DNA from: an uncultured Alistipes sp.
Lineage (GTDB): Bacteria > Bacteroidota > Bacteroidia > Bacteroidales > Rikenellaceae
Direction of reading: 5' to 3'
DNA length: 11,513 bases
Assembly (NCBI GenBank): GCA_958449275.1
Contig: CAUDHE010000074.1
Coordinates: 1 to 11,513, forward strand
Part shown: one piece after another, positions 5,583 through 11,513 of the stretch
Numbering within the stretch: position 1 is the stretch's first letter
Layout: each line of letters starts with the position of its first letter
Notes under the pieces: generated by a model
Databases searched by the model: none
What the model saw: only the letters and a program-made list of their open reading frames with translations
Told to the model about the DNA's origin: nothing
Made by a program: the position numbers and the translations under genes

Positions 5583-6776
5583 TTAATCCATTCTCTTGCG
5601 ATAATCCTCGTACGAGTATCGCCGTAACACATCTATGCTTCCGTCGCCGCGCAACATGGCGATGGAGGGATGGGTTATGCCGTTGAACATCGAGGTCTTC
5701 ACGGTGGTGTAGTGGATCATGTCCTCGAAAATCACGTAATCGCCCGCATGTAGTTCGCGGTCGAACGCCCAGATGCCCATGTAGTCGCCGCTCAGGCAGC
5801 TGTTGCCGCCCAATCGGTAGAGATGCTGCCCCTCGCGTGCCTGCGCGCGCGCCTCCTCCACGTCTGACGGCAAAGTTTCCGCACCCCTCACGGCGGGTTG
5901 ATAGGGCATCTCCAGACAGTCGGGCATGTGGCAGGTGAAACTGACGTTGAGGATCGCGGTGCGTATCCCTTTGTCCTCCACCACGTCGATTACCTGCGAG
6001 AGCAGCGGCCCCGTCTGCCAGGCGAATGCCGATCCGGGTTCGAGAATAAGACGCAGATGCGGATAGCGTTCGTGCAATCCGTTCAGTATGCGGATAAGAT
6101 GCTCGACGTCGTACCCCTCGCGGGTCATGAGGTGGCCGCCGCCCAGATTGAGCCACCCGATCTGCCCCAGCCACGGCGCGAAACGCGCTTCGAGGTGTTC
6201 GAGGGTGTGTTCGAGCGCAACGCTGTCCGACTCGCAATGGCAATGACAGTGGAATCCCTCTATGCCCTCGGGCAAGCGGTCGGGCAGACGGTCGGCCGTC
6301 ACTCCGAAACGGCTTCCTGCGGCACACGGATTATACAGATCCACCTCGATCTCCGAATACTCGGGATTTATGCGCAATCCGCAGCTTATCGGTCGCGCCG
6401 CGGCTTTCACTCTCGGGTAGAAGCGGTCGTACTGCGAAAGCGAGTTGAACGTTATATGGCTGCTGCATCGCATTATATCGTCGAACTCGTCGTCGGTGTA
6501 GGCGGGCGAGTAGGTGTGGGCGCGGCTGCCGAACTCCTCGCACGCAAGGCGCGCTTCGTTGAGCGAACTGGCCGTGGTCGCGCTTATGTATTCGCGGAAT
6601 AATGGGAAGGTGCGCCACAAGGCGAAAGCCTTGAAAGCGAGAATGATTTCGGTACGGCTCGCGCGCGCGACTCGGTTTATGAGCGCGAGGTTGCGACGCA
6701 ACAGACGCTCCTCGACTATGTAGCACGGCGACGGAAAACGGCCGTAATCCTCGGTGCGGATATCGGAATCGATCAT
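5583..6776 (-). CDS. nspC: Carboxynorspermidine/carboxyspermidine decarboxylase
   Basis: A 397-residue cytoplasmic PLP enzyme with the alanine-racemase-like barrel fold of group IV decarboxylases. It decarboxylates carboxyspermidine (or carboxynorspermidine) to spermidine (norspermidine), the last step of the alternative polyamine pathway. Visible landmarks are the PLP lysine Lys49 in ILAFKAF, FHCHCHCE (175-182), the glycine-rich phosphate loop LNLGGGH (209-215), EPGSAF (246-251), the active-site Cys327 in GGNSCLSGD and the C-terminal MIHYTTVKTSMFNG (353-366). ATG 6776 is chosen because the -7 box at 6800-6807 lies just upstream; an in-frame ATG at 6827 would lie before the promoter. The gene faces aguAB, which supply putrescine. 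The partner carboxyspermidine dehydrogenase and arginine decarboxylase genes are not in the window. Confidence 0.94.
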   Translation of the reverse strand: MIDSDIRTEDYGRFPSPCYIVEERLLRRNLALINRVARASRTEIILAFKAFALWRTFPLFREYISATTASSLNEARLACEEFGSRAHTYSPAYTDDEFDDIMRCSSHITFNSLSQYDRFYPRVKAAARPISCGLRINPEYSEIEVDLYNPCAAGSRFGVTADRLPDRLPEGIEGFHCHCHCESDSVALEHTLEHLEARFAPWLGQIGWLNLGGGHLMTREGYDVEHLIRILNGLHERYPHLRLILEPGSAFAWQTGPLLSQVIDVVEDKGIRTAILNVSFTCHMPDCLEMPYQPAVRGAETLPSDVEEARAQAREGQHLYRLGGNSCLSGDYMGIWAFDRELHAGDYVIFEDMIHYTTVKTSMFNGITHPSIAMLRGDGSIDVLRRYSYEDYRKRMD

Positions 6777-6799
6777 GGTGTGTTCTGATAATTTGTCTG

Positions 6800-6807
6800 C
6801 AAAAGTA
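6800..6807 (-). promoter_or_regulatory. Promoter -7 box for nspC
   Basis: The minus strand reads TACTTTTG (6807 to 6800), an exact TAnnTTTG match 23 bp upstream of ATG 6776. A TTG at 6824-6822 is only 14 bp away, shorter than the normal spacing, so the -33 part is unclear. Confidence 0.5.
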
Positions 6808-6869
6808 ACGAAAAAGCGGGCCAACACCGCATGCGGCAGGCGAATCCCTCGAAAAATAATCGCCGCCGA

Positions 6870-6899
6870 TTGAATTTCGGTAATTTTTGATTATCTTTG
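6870..6899 (+). promoter_or_regulatory. Promoter of the rpmB-rpmG operon
   Basis: TTG at 6870-6872 and TATCTTTG at 6892-6899 are separated by 19 bp, a full match to the Bacteroidota housekeeping promoter and the best one in the window. Transcription would start at about 6905, giving a 5' leader of roughly 40 nt that is A-rich before the ATG, as is usual for highly translated genes in this phylum. Confidence 0.8.
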
Positions 6900-6902
6900 C
6901 GC

Positions 6903-6919
6903 ACCCTTGCTATGAGGGT
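6903..6919 (+). promoter_or_regulatory. Small hairpin at the 5' end of the rpmB leader
   Basis: ACCCT (6903-6907) and AGGGT (6915-6919) can form a 5-bp stem with a 7-nt loop at or next to the predicted transcription start. It could stabilise the mRNA end or serve ribosomal-protein feedback. The stem is short and the start point may cut into it, so support is weak. Confidence 0.25.
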
Positions 6920-6946
6920 AAACCAAATTAAACACAACACGAAACA

Positions 6947-7180
6947 ATGAAAGTTTGCGAAATTACAGGCAAGAGCGCAGTGATCGGCAACAATGTCTCT
7001 CACTCGAACCGTAAGACCAAGCGCAAGTTCAATCCCAATTTGAAGACTAAGCGTTTCTGGTCGGAGGAGGAAGGCCGCTGGTTGACCTTGAAGGTTACCG
7101 CCGCCGGAATGAAAACTATTAACAAGAAAGGTCTGGCCGCAGCGCTGAAGGATGCTGTCGCTCCCAAGGCCGTTTACTAA
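6947..7180 (+). CDS. rpmB: Ribosomal protein bL28
   Basis: A 77-residue, very basic large-subunit ribosomal protein. The N-terminus MKVCEITGKSAVIGNNVSHS and the segment KRKFNPNLKTKRFW are hallmark bL28 sequence, and the length is normal. It has a single cysteine, so it is the zinc-independent form. It is the first gene of a three-gene unit (rpmB, rpmG, DUF4295) behind a strong promoter. The next start is 15 bp after its stop. Confidence 0.97.
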   Translation: MKVCEITGKSAVIGNNVSHSNRKTKRKFNPNLKTKRFWSEEEGRWLTLKVTAAGMKTINKKGLAAALKDAVAPKAVY

Positions 7181-7195
7181 ACAACGCACTGACAA

Positions 7196-7378
7196 ATGGC
7201 AAAGAAAGGCAACAGAGTGCAGGTGATACTTGAGTGCACCGAGCAGAAGGAGAGCGGCGTAGCAGGAATGTCGCGTTACATCACTACCAAGAACAAGAAG
7301 AATACACCCGATCGTTTGGAGCGTCGCAAGTACAATCCCTATCTGAAAAAGGTGACTCTGCATCGTGAAATCAAATAA
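7196..7378 (+). CDS. rpmG: Ribosomal protein bL33
   Basis: A 60-residue basic large-subunit ribosomal protein. MAKKGNRVQVILECTEQK, RYITTKNKKN and LERRKYNPYLKK are typical of bL33. The CxxC pairs of the zinc-binding form are absent (one Cys only), so this is the zinc-independent type. It is slightly longer than many bL33 proteins because of the ESGVAGMS insertion, which I believe is common in the Bacteroidota. Confidence 0.97.
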   Translation: MAKKGNRVQVILECTEQKESGVAGMSRYITTKNKKNTPDRLERRKYNPYLKKVTLHREIK

Positions 7379-7391
7379 CATTGCGTAGATT

Positions 7392-7550
7392 ATGGCAAAG
7401 AAAGTAGTTGCAACACTTAAGACGGGTACCAACAAGAAGTACACCAAGTGTATCAAGATGGTGAAATCGGACAAGACGGGTGCTTATGTATTCAAGGAGC
7501 AGAACATCCTCGACGATGCCGAGGTAAAGGCATATTTCGCCGAAAAATAA
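7392..7550 (+). CDS. DUF4295 protein, probable ribosome-associated small protein
   Basis: A 52-residue lysine-rich protein starting at ATG 7392 and ending at TAA 7548-7550. MAKKVVATLKTG, YTKCIKMVKSDKTGAYVFKE and the acidic tail DDAEVKAYFAEK fit the DUF4295 family (PF14128), which as far as I know is restricted to the Bacteroidota and regularly follows rpmG. It starts 13 bp after the rpmG stop and is read from the same promoter. I recall that a protein of this kind was seen in a Flavobacterium ribosome structure and named bL38, but I cannot confirm this from the sequence. Composition, size and operon all fit a ribosomal protein. Confidence 0.88.
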   Translation: MAKKVVATLKTGTNKKYTKCIKMVKSDKTGAYVFKEQNILDDAEVKAYFAEK

Positions 7551-7558
7551 TTTTTTGC

Positions 7559-7616
7559 ATTAAGCATTCCGGAAATTCGGCCGTTCGTCGGCAATCGTTA
7601 TCCTCCGGAGCTTAAT
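7559..7616. repeat. Inverted repeat before the ribosomal operon terminator
   Basis: ATTAAGC (7559-7565) and GCTTAAT (7610-7616) are perfect complements bracketing a segment with TTCCGGAA and TCCGGA, which can extend the stem imperfectly. It lies immediately before the main terminator hairpin and may belong to the 3' end structure of the operon. Confidence 0.3.
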
Positions 7617-7657
7617 ACAAAAGGCGTCTCACAATCGCGAGACGCCTTTTGTGTTTC
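7617..7657 (+). terminator. Intrinsic terminator of the rpmB-rpmG-DUF4295 operon
   Basis: A perfect 14-bp stem (7617-7630 with 7639-7652, 8-nt loop) has a GC-rich core GGCGTCTC and ends in TTTTGTGTTT on the plus strand. The left arm begins ACAAAA, so on the minus strand it also ends in T residues and may work in both directions. It lies 66 bp after the DUF4295 stop. Confidence 0.85.
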
Positions 7658-7819
7658 CGTACGCATACGTGCCTTTCGTTTTTTGTCGCCGCCGCATCCG
7701 CAGGGTAGGAATTATATATGGTGATCCGATCGCTCGATTTTTTGATCCATATGCGTTTGCGGCACCGAGAATACGGATAAAATTCAATATATTTGTCCTG
7801 TAACCCAATTCGATCCGTT
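7658..7819 (+). promoter_or_regulatory. Control region of the rhamnosidase gene
   Basis: This gap contains a -7 box TATATTTG at 7788-7795 (exact TAnnTTTG), 24 bp before ATG 7820. A TTTG at 7756-7759 is 28 bp upstream of it, too far for a normal -33. Upstream is an imperfect inverted repeat, ATATGGTGATC (7716-7726) against GATCCATAT (7744-7752) with one bulged base, a possible operator. The presence of a -7 box with a poor -33 would suit an activated, substrate-induced gene. Confidence 0.45.
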
Positions 7820-10057
7820 ATGAAACGATCTCTGTTATTCGCCGTAGCGATTGCCCTGGCATCGTTCGGCTGCCGCAGCGAAGCTGTGTCCGATCCTGCC
7901 GCATGCGACTCTTTCGACCGCGCGAAACCCGTGTGGGCCGAGGGGCGCGAAACCGAGAAGAATCTCACCCTTTCGTTCCGCGAGGTGATAGAGACGCACG
8001 GCGCGGAGAGCGCGCTGATCCGTCTCGCGGCCTCGACCGATTACCGTCTGCGCGTCAACGGCGAGTTCGTGGCTCACGGACCGTGCGTCGCGGCGCACGA
8101 TTTCTACCGTGTGGACTGTTACGATCTGAAGCCGTATCTGCGCCGCGGCCGCAACGTGGTGGCCATAGAGGTCGCAGGATACAACGAGCCGAGCTACTAC
8201 CTGCTCGACCAGCCGTCGTTTCTGCAGGCCGAGGTGGAGATCGACGGCAAGATAGTGGCCGCCACGGGCAGCGGATTTACGGCGCATGATCTCGGACAGC
8301 GCGTGGCCGATGTGCCGCGCTTCAGCATACAGCGCTCTTTCACCGAGCGTTATGTTCTCGATCCGTCGTTCGACGAGTGGGCCTTCGATCCCGACTGCGA
8401 GACGGGCGGAGCCGTCACGCTCGCCGTGCAGCCCGCCAAGGCGCTGCTGCCGCGCCGCGTGGCCTACCCCGACTACCGCGTGCACGAGGCCGCGGCGCAG
8501 GGCGGCGGAATATACAAGTTCGGAAGCAACAGCAGCGGATTTCTGGGCATGCACGTCAAGGTCGACGAGCCTGCGCGGCTGCGCGTGTCGTTCGACGAAC
8601 TTTTAGGAGCCGACGGGCACGTGCATATCGAGCGTCTGGGATGTCAGGCATACGTTATATACGAACTCGCCGCAGGCGAATACGATCTGGAGAGCTTCGA
8701 GCCCTACACCATGCAGTTCGCCGAGGTGACGGTGGAGAGCGGCAAATGCAGCGTCGAGCGCATGTACATGCGCGACTACTGCAACGCCGACGTCTGGCGC
8801 GGTACCTTCTCGTCGGACAACGCCGAACTCGACCGCCTGTTCGAGACGGCCCGCGAGACCCATCGCCAGAGCTCGCTGGACATATTCATGGACACCCCGT
8901 CGCGCGAGCGTGCGGGATGGCTGTGCGACAGCTATTTCTCGGCACGCGTGGCCTTCGACCTGGCGGGACACACCCGAATGGAGCGCAACTTCATCGAGAA
9001 CTTCCTGCTGCCCGAGCGGTTCAAGGACATAGACGAGGGCATGCTGCCCATGTGCTACCCGAGCGATCACCGCGACAAGAACTACATCCCCAACTGGGCC
9101 ATGTGGTTCGTGGTGGAGTTGGAGGAGTATCTCGCGCGCAGCGGCGACCGCGAGACCATCGACCGCGCCCGCAAGCGCGTCTACGACCTTATAGACTATT
9201 TCAAACCCTATCTCAACGAAGACGGCCTGCTGGAGAAGCTCGACAAATGGGTGTTCGTCGAGTGGTCGGCGGCCAACAGCTTCGTGCAGGACGTGAACTA
9301 CCCCTCGAACATGCTCTATGCGGGTATGCTCGACGTGGCGGCGCGCCTTTACGACGACAAGGATCTCTCCGAGCAGGCGGCCCGCGTGCGCGACGAGATC
9401 CGCCGACAGTCGTACGACGGCCGTTTCTTCTGCGACAACGCCCTGCGCGGCGAGGACGGCGTGCTGCGGCGCACCGACAACCACACCGAGGTGTGCCAGT
9501 ACTATGCCTTCTTCTTCGATGCGGCCACGCCCGAGAGCCATCCCGAACTGTGGGCGCGCCTGCGCGACGAGTTCGGCCCCGCGCGCAAGAAGAACAACGC
9601 CTATCCCGACGTCCCCTTCGCCAACGCGTTCATAGGCACCTATCTGCGACTCGAACTGCTCTCTCGCGAGGGGCTGTCGCGACAGATACTCGACGAGTCG
9701 ATAGCCGAATACCTCATCATGGCCGACCTGACCGGCACGCTGTGGGAGAACCTGCCCGAATCGACCGATTTCATGGCCAGCTGCAACCACGGTTTCGCGG
9801 CGCATATAGTGCATGTGCTCTACCGCGACGTGCTCGGCGTGTACGAGGTGGACCCGACGAGGAAGCACGTGACGCTGCGTTTCGCCGACTGCGGCCTGAA
9901 GCGCTGCAAGGGCTCGATCCCCGTGGGCGACGAGTCGGTCGATATGGAGTGGACCATGAGCGGCGGCCGTCTGACGGGACGGCTCTCGCTGCCAGAGGGC
10001 TACACTTTCGACCTGCTGCCCGCGAAAGGGCTGACGGTCGATCTGACGGTACGGTAA
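7820..10057 (+). CDS. GH78-type alpha-L-rhamnosidase, probable lipoprotein
   Basis: A 745-residue exported glycoside hydrolase that probably releases terminal L-rhamnose from plant polysaccharides, flavonoid glycosides or bacterial glycans. Residues 1-18 are a signal peptide ending SFGC, a weak lipobox with Cys18 as likely lipidation site. Residues about 40-330 are the N-terminal beta-sandwich domains, with YRLRVNGEFVAHGP and LRRGRNVVAIEVAGYNEP typical of GH78. The alpha/alpha barrel spans about 340-680: DTPSRERAGWLCD (358-370) corresponds to the catalytic DCPTRERxGWxGD block, and TLWENLP (640-646, Glu643) plus SCNHGF (654-659) to the second active-site region. A short beta domain closes the protein. 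ATG 7820 is chosen over the in-frame TTG 7793, which lies within the -7 box. It stands alone, without SusC/SusD genes. Linkage specificity cannot be told; another exo-glycosidase of this fold is possible. Confidence 0.85.
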   Translation: MKRSLLFAVAIALASFGCRSEAVSDPAACDSFDRAKPVWAEGRETEKNLTLSFREVIETHGAESALIRLAASTDYRLRVNGEFVAHGPCVAAHDFYRVDCYDLKPYLRRGRNVVAIEVAGYNEPSYYLLDQPSFLQAEVEIDGKIVAATGSGFTAHDLGQRVADVPRFSIQRSFTERYVLDPSFDEWAFDPDCETGGAVTLAVQPAKALLPRRVAYPDYRVHEAAAQGGGIYKFGSNSSGFLGMHVKVDEPARLRVSFDELLGADGHVHIERLGCQAYVIYELAAGEYDLESFEPYTMQFAEVTVESGKCSVERMYMRDYCNADVWRGTFSSDNAELDRLFETARETHRQSSLDIFMDTPSRERAGWLCDSYFSARVAFDLAGHTRMERNFIENFLLPERFKDIDEGMLPMCYPSDHRDKNYIPNWAMWFVVELEEYLARSGDRETIDRARKRVYDLIDYFKPYLNEDGLLEKLDKWVFVEWSAANSFVQDVNYPSNMLYAGMLDVAARLYDDKDLSEQAARVRDEIRRQSYDGRFFCDNALRGEDGVLRRTDNHTEVCQYYAFFFDAATPESHPELWARLRDEFGPARKKNNAYPDVPFANAFIGTYLRLELLSREGLSRQILDESIAEYLIMADLTGTLWENLPESTDFMASCNHGFAAHIVHVLYRDVLGVYEVDPTRKHVTLRFADCGLKRCKGSIPVGDESVDMEWTMSGGRLTGRLSLPEGYTFDLLPAKGLTVDLTVR

Positions 10058-10101
10058 GACCGACGGGGCATTGCCTCGTATGCGGTTAGGCGTGTCGAAA
10101 A

Positions 10102-10506
10102 CTATCGGAATCCCGCGAGATCGAAACCCCGCTCCACTTCGGCACGTACGGCGCGGGCACCGTTCTCGATTCTCGACATGGCCGCCACCACGGGTATCAT
10201 CGTGGCGCGGTCACGGGTGTCGATCGGCTCGTCGGCACCTATGCCCGTCATGTCGCACACGGCGTCGACATAGAGCGCTGTATGATTCTCCTCGGGCGGC
10301 GCATAACGCGATATCATGCGGCGCAGAGTATCGAGTCCGTAACGCAGTCGGTAGGTGTCGAGCAGAACGAACATGGCTCGGTAGCCCCATTCCGGCGATT
10401 CGAACTGTTTGAAATCGGGATCGCGCGAGGGGTGTACCTCGCCTCGGTAACGCACTCGCGAGCGGCGTATGTTGCCCGGATTGCAGTTGTCGATGCCTCT
10501 ACTCAT
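10102..10506 (-). CDS. Phage P5-like protein, probable peptidoglycan-active enzyme
   Basis: A 134-residue protein beginning MSRGIDNCNPGNIRRS. The RGIxNxNPGNIR start, followed by YRGE, DPDFKQF, GYRAMFVLLDTY and YAPPEENHTALYVDAV, is the signature of small phage and prophage proteins annotated in the Bacteroidota as structural protein P5. These have a lysozyme-like look and are thought to be virion-associated or lytic peptidoglycan hydrolases. No signal peptide is visible, so export would depend on the holin encoded next door. Its ATG overlaps the end of the holin gene by 8 bp. The family call is firm, the enzymatic role is inference. Confidence 0.82.
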   Translation of the reverse strand: MSRGIDNCNPGNIRRSRVRYRGEVHPSRDPDFKQFESPEWGYRAMFVLLDTYRLRYGLDTLRRMISRYAPPEENHTALYVDAVCDMTGIGADEPIDTRDRATMIPVVAAMSRIENGARAVRAEVERGFDLAGFR

Positions 10507-10954
10507 CCTCTGCCTCCTCTCTTTTTGTCTCTCTCACGAAGCGGCGCAGACGGCGCAGCAGCCGCGAGTCGCCCATGCGGCAGGTGTTCTCCAGGAACGA
10601 CCACATCTCCACTCCGCATACGAAGCCCGCGAACAGACGCGCGAAGTCGGGCGGAAAAAGTCCCGCGGGCAGAGTGTCGACTATGCGAGCCATTGCTATG
10701 GCTACTATGGCGAAGCCCATCTTACGCACGGTGCGCCACGCCTCGCGGCTCTCGAAATACCATGCGCGGCCGTGTCGCAGGGCCTCGGCGCGCGAGGCCG
10801 CCACTCCCGTCGCGAAATCCATGCTTATGAATGCCGCCACGCACCACATCAGGGGCGCGACGGGTGCGAAGAGTGCCGCGAGACTCCCCGCGCAGCCGTT
10901 AGCGTATCTGTACAAAGCCTCCATCGCAGTTGCAACGCTTAAGAATGTTTTCAT
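10499..10954 (-). CDS. Phage holin family protein
   Basis: A 151-residue small membrane protein with hydrophobic segments at about 22-52, 77-95 and 100-121, and a charged C-terminal tail (RLLRRLRRFVRETKREEAEDE shortened: 131-151). The stretch MDFATGVAAS (45-54) followed by WYFESREAWRTVRKM (65-79) is typical of the phage_holin_4 type (PF05105). It would form the membrane lesion at lysis and let the adjacent P5-like protein reach the wall. Start ATG 10954 gives a 56-bp overlap with the upstream gene; ATG 10924 would cut this to 26 bp and still keep all membrane segments, so the start is uncertain. The gene also overlaps the P5-like gene by 8 bp, indicating a tight lysis cassette. Confidence 0.8.
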   Translation of the reverse strand: MKTFLSVATAMEALYRYANGCAGSLAALFAPVAPLMWCVAAFISMDFATGVAASRAEALRHGRAWYFESREAWRTVRKMGFAIVAIAMARIVDTLPAGLFPPDFARLFAGFVCGVEMWSFLENTCRMGDSRLLRRLRRFVRETKREEAEDE

Positions 10955-11372
10955 TGGGATCGTATTCCGCCATCGTATCGGCATTGGCCTCCAGATAGTC
11001 GGACATGCGGCGCACCGCCTCGCGCGCCCTTATGCGCAGTGCCCGAGCAAGTTCGGCACGGGCATAGGCATCGGCGGCCTTGCGGCATGTTCCCGCAGGC
11101 ACGGCCAGTCCCGTCTGACCCGTGGCGACGTTCAGTCGCGGCTGCACCATGACGCGCACGCAGAGCGCTATGGCCGCAGCCGCGTAGTCCCGTACGAAAT
11201 CGGGATAAGCTCCGCCGCGCATGGCTTCGCACATGGCACGCCCCGCGACGGGTTCTATGCGGCGGCGTATGGCAGCCTCGATATCGGCCTCGCCTACGAC
11301 TTCGGGCGAGACGTATTCGCCGTCGGTGAACGCAAGGCGTACCACCTCGGCGGGTGTAATGATGTTGTTCAT
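10899..11372 (-). CDS. Hypothetical phage protein, possibly connector-like
   Basis: A 157-residue, mostly helical protein without signal peptide or membrane segment. It begins MNNIITPAEVVRLAF, has an acidic DGEYVSPEVVGEADIEAAI stretch, an AAAAIALCVRVMV helix and an Arg/Ala-rich segment near 110-125. A small helical protein starting with an IT-x-x-E-V helix and an early D-x-x-I helix recalls the gp6-like/DUF6712 head-tail connector group of phages, but this is only a resemblance and no diagnostic residue is visible. Start ATG 11372 is preferred to an in-frame ATG at 11432, which would read through a C9/G9 run. Its end overlaps the holin gene, so the three genes form one transcription unit entering from the right edge. 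Confidence 0.65.
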   Translation of the reverse strand: MNNIITPAEVVRLAFTDGEYVSPEVVGEADIEAAIRRRIEPVAGRAMCEAMRGGAYPDFVRDYAAAAIALCVRVMVQPRLNVATGQTGLAVPAGTCRKAADAYARAELARALRIRAREAVRRMSDYLEANADTMAEYDPNENILKRCNCDGGFVQIR

Positions 11373-11513
11373 AACAGCTGTAAAGTTTAAATACGGATAA
11401 ATAAATATCTCTGAAGAAATTCCCCCCCCCATGCGGCGGACTGCATAATATACATAGTAATACGACTCGACAGAGTCGTGCGGGCCGCAGCCTCCCGCGC
11501 GCGGAGGCCCGAA
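11373..11513. other. Intergenic region with C9 run and two tandem hairpins
   Basis: This stretch has an AT-rich part (11380-11410) before the hypothetical gene, a run of nine C (11422-11430), and two hairpins: ACGACTC/GAGTCGT (11462-11468 with 11473-11479, 4-nt loop) and GCCTCC/GGAGGC (11490-11495 with 11503-11508, 7-nt loop). On the minus strand the hairpins precede the phage-type genes and might end an upstream gene, though no T-run follows. No exact TAnnTTTG box was found for the minus strand here. Confidence 0.4.

Noticed and set aside
8603..9868. A 421-codon open frame antisense to the rhamnosidase gene
   Set aside because: It arises from the lack of stop codons opposite a GC-rich gene; composition is low-complexity and no motif is visible.
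8377..10089. A 570-codon open frame on the plus strand overlapping the rhamnosidase gene
   Set aside because: The product is extremely Arg- and Ala-rich with no recognisable domain; it is a frame-shifted shadow of a GC-rich gene whose true frame has clear GH78 motifs.
1..11513. CRISPR array, toxin-antitoxin pair, restriction or other defence system, and insertion sequence
   Set aside because: No regularly spaced repeats, no transposase or cas genes, and no defence-type domains were found on either strand.

Overview
The window looks like chromosome from a GC-rich member of the Bacteroidota, probably a Bacteroidales of the Alistipes/Rikenellaceae kind; the genus is a guess from codon style. 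Grounds: most transcription units are preceded by the Bacteroidota -7 box TAnnTTTG; start codons lack Shine-Dalgarno sequences; rpmB-rpmG is followed by a DUF4295 gene, a Bacteroidota-restricted family; one exported protein carries repeats resembling the SusC/TonB-receptor plug; and the polyamine genes belong to the agmatine/carboxyspermidine route common in this phylum.

Layout. 1-202: the 3' end of an unrecognised plus-strand gene. 255-456 (minus): tRNA-Ser(CGA) with its own promoter and intrinsic terminator. 602-1246 (minus): a small exported protein made of two TonB-plug-like repeats. It is divergent from a histidine kinase/OmpR-type response regulator pair at 1416-3336 (plus). The shared intergenic region holds a -7 box for each direction and, between them, three GTTAA half-sites spaced exactly 10 bp apart, as expected for an OmpR/PhoB-family operator. 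3402-5474 (plus): agmatine deiminase and N-carbamoylputrescine amidase, which together turn agmatine into putrescine. They converge on carboxynorspermidine/carboxyspermidine decarboxylase (5583-6776, minus), the last step of the alternative spermidine route; a large nested inverted repeat lies between. 6870-7652 (plus): a promoter, rpmB, rpmG, the DUF4295 gene and a strong terminator. 7820-10057 (plus): a GH78-type alpha-L-rhamnosidase with a probable lipoprotein signal. 10102-11372 (minus): three overlapping phage-type genes (possible connector-like protein, holin, P5-like peptidoglycan-hydrolase-like protein), the edge of a prophage or phage-derived element that continues past the right end.

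Most of the window is ordinary housekeeping. The best candidate for something undescribed is the left locus, 602-3336: a two-component system, a divergent exported double-plug-repeat protein, and a phased triple-site operator placed to control both. The operator and repeats are directly visible; the idea that they form one signalling unit is inference.
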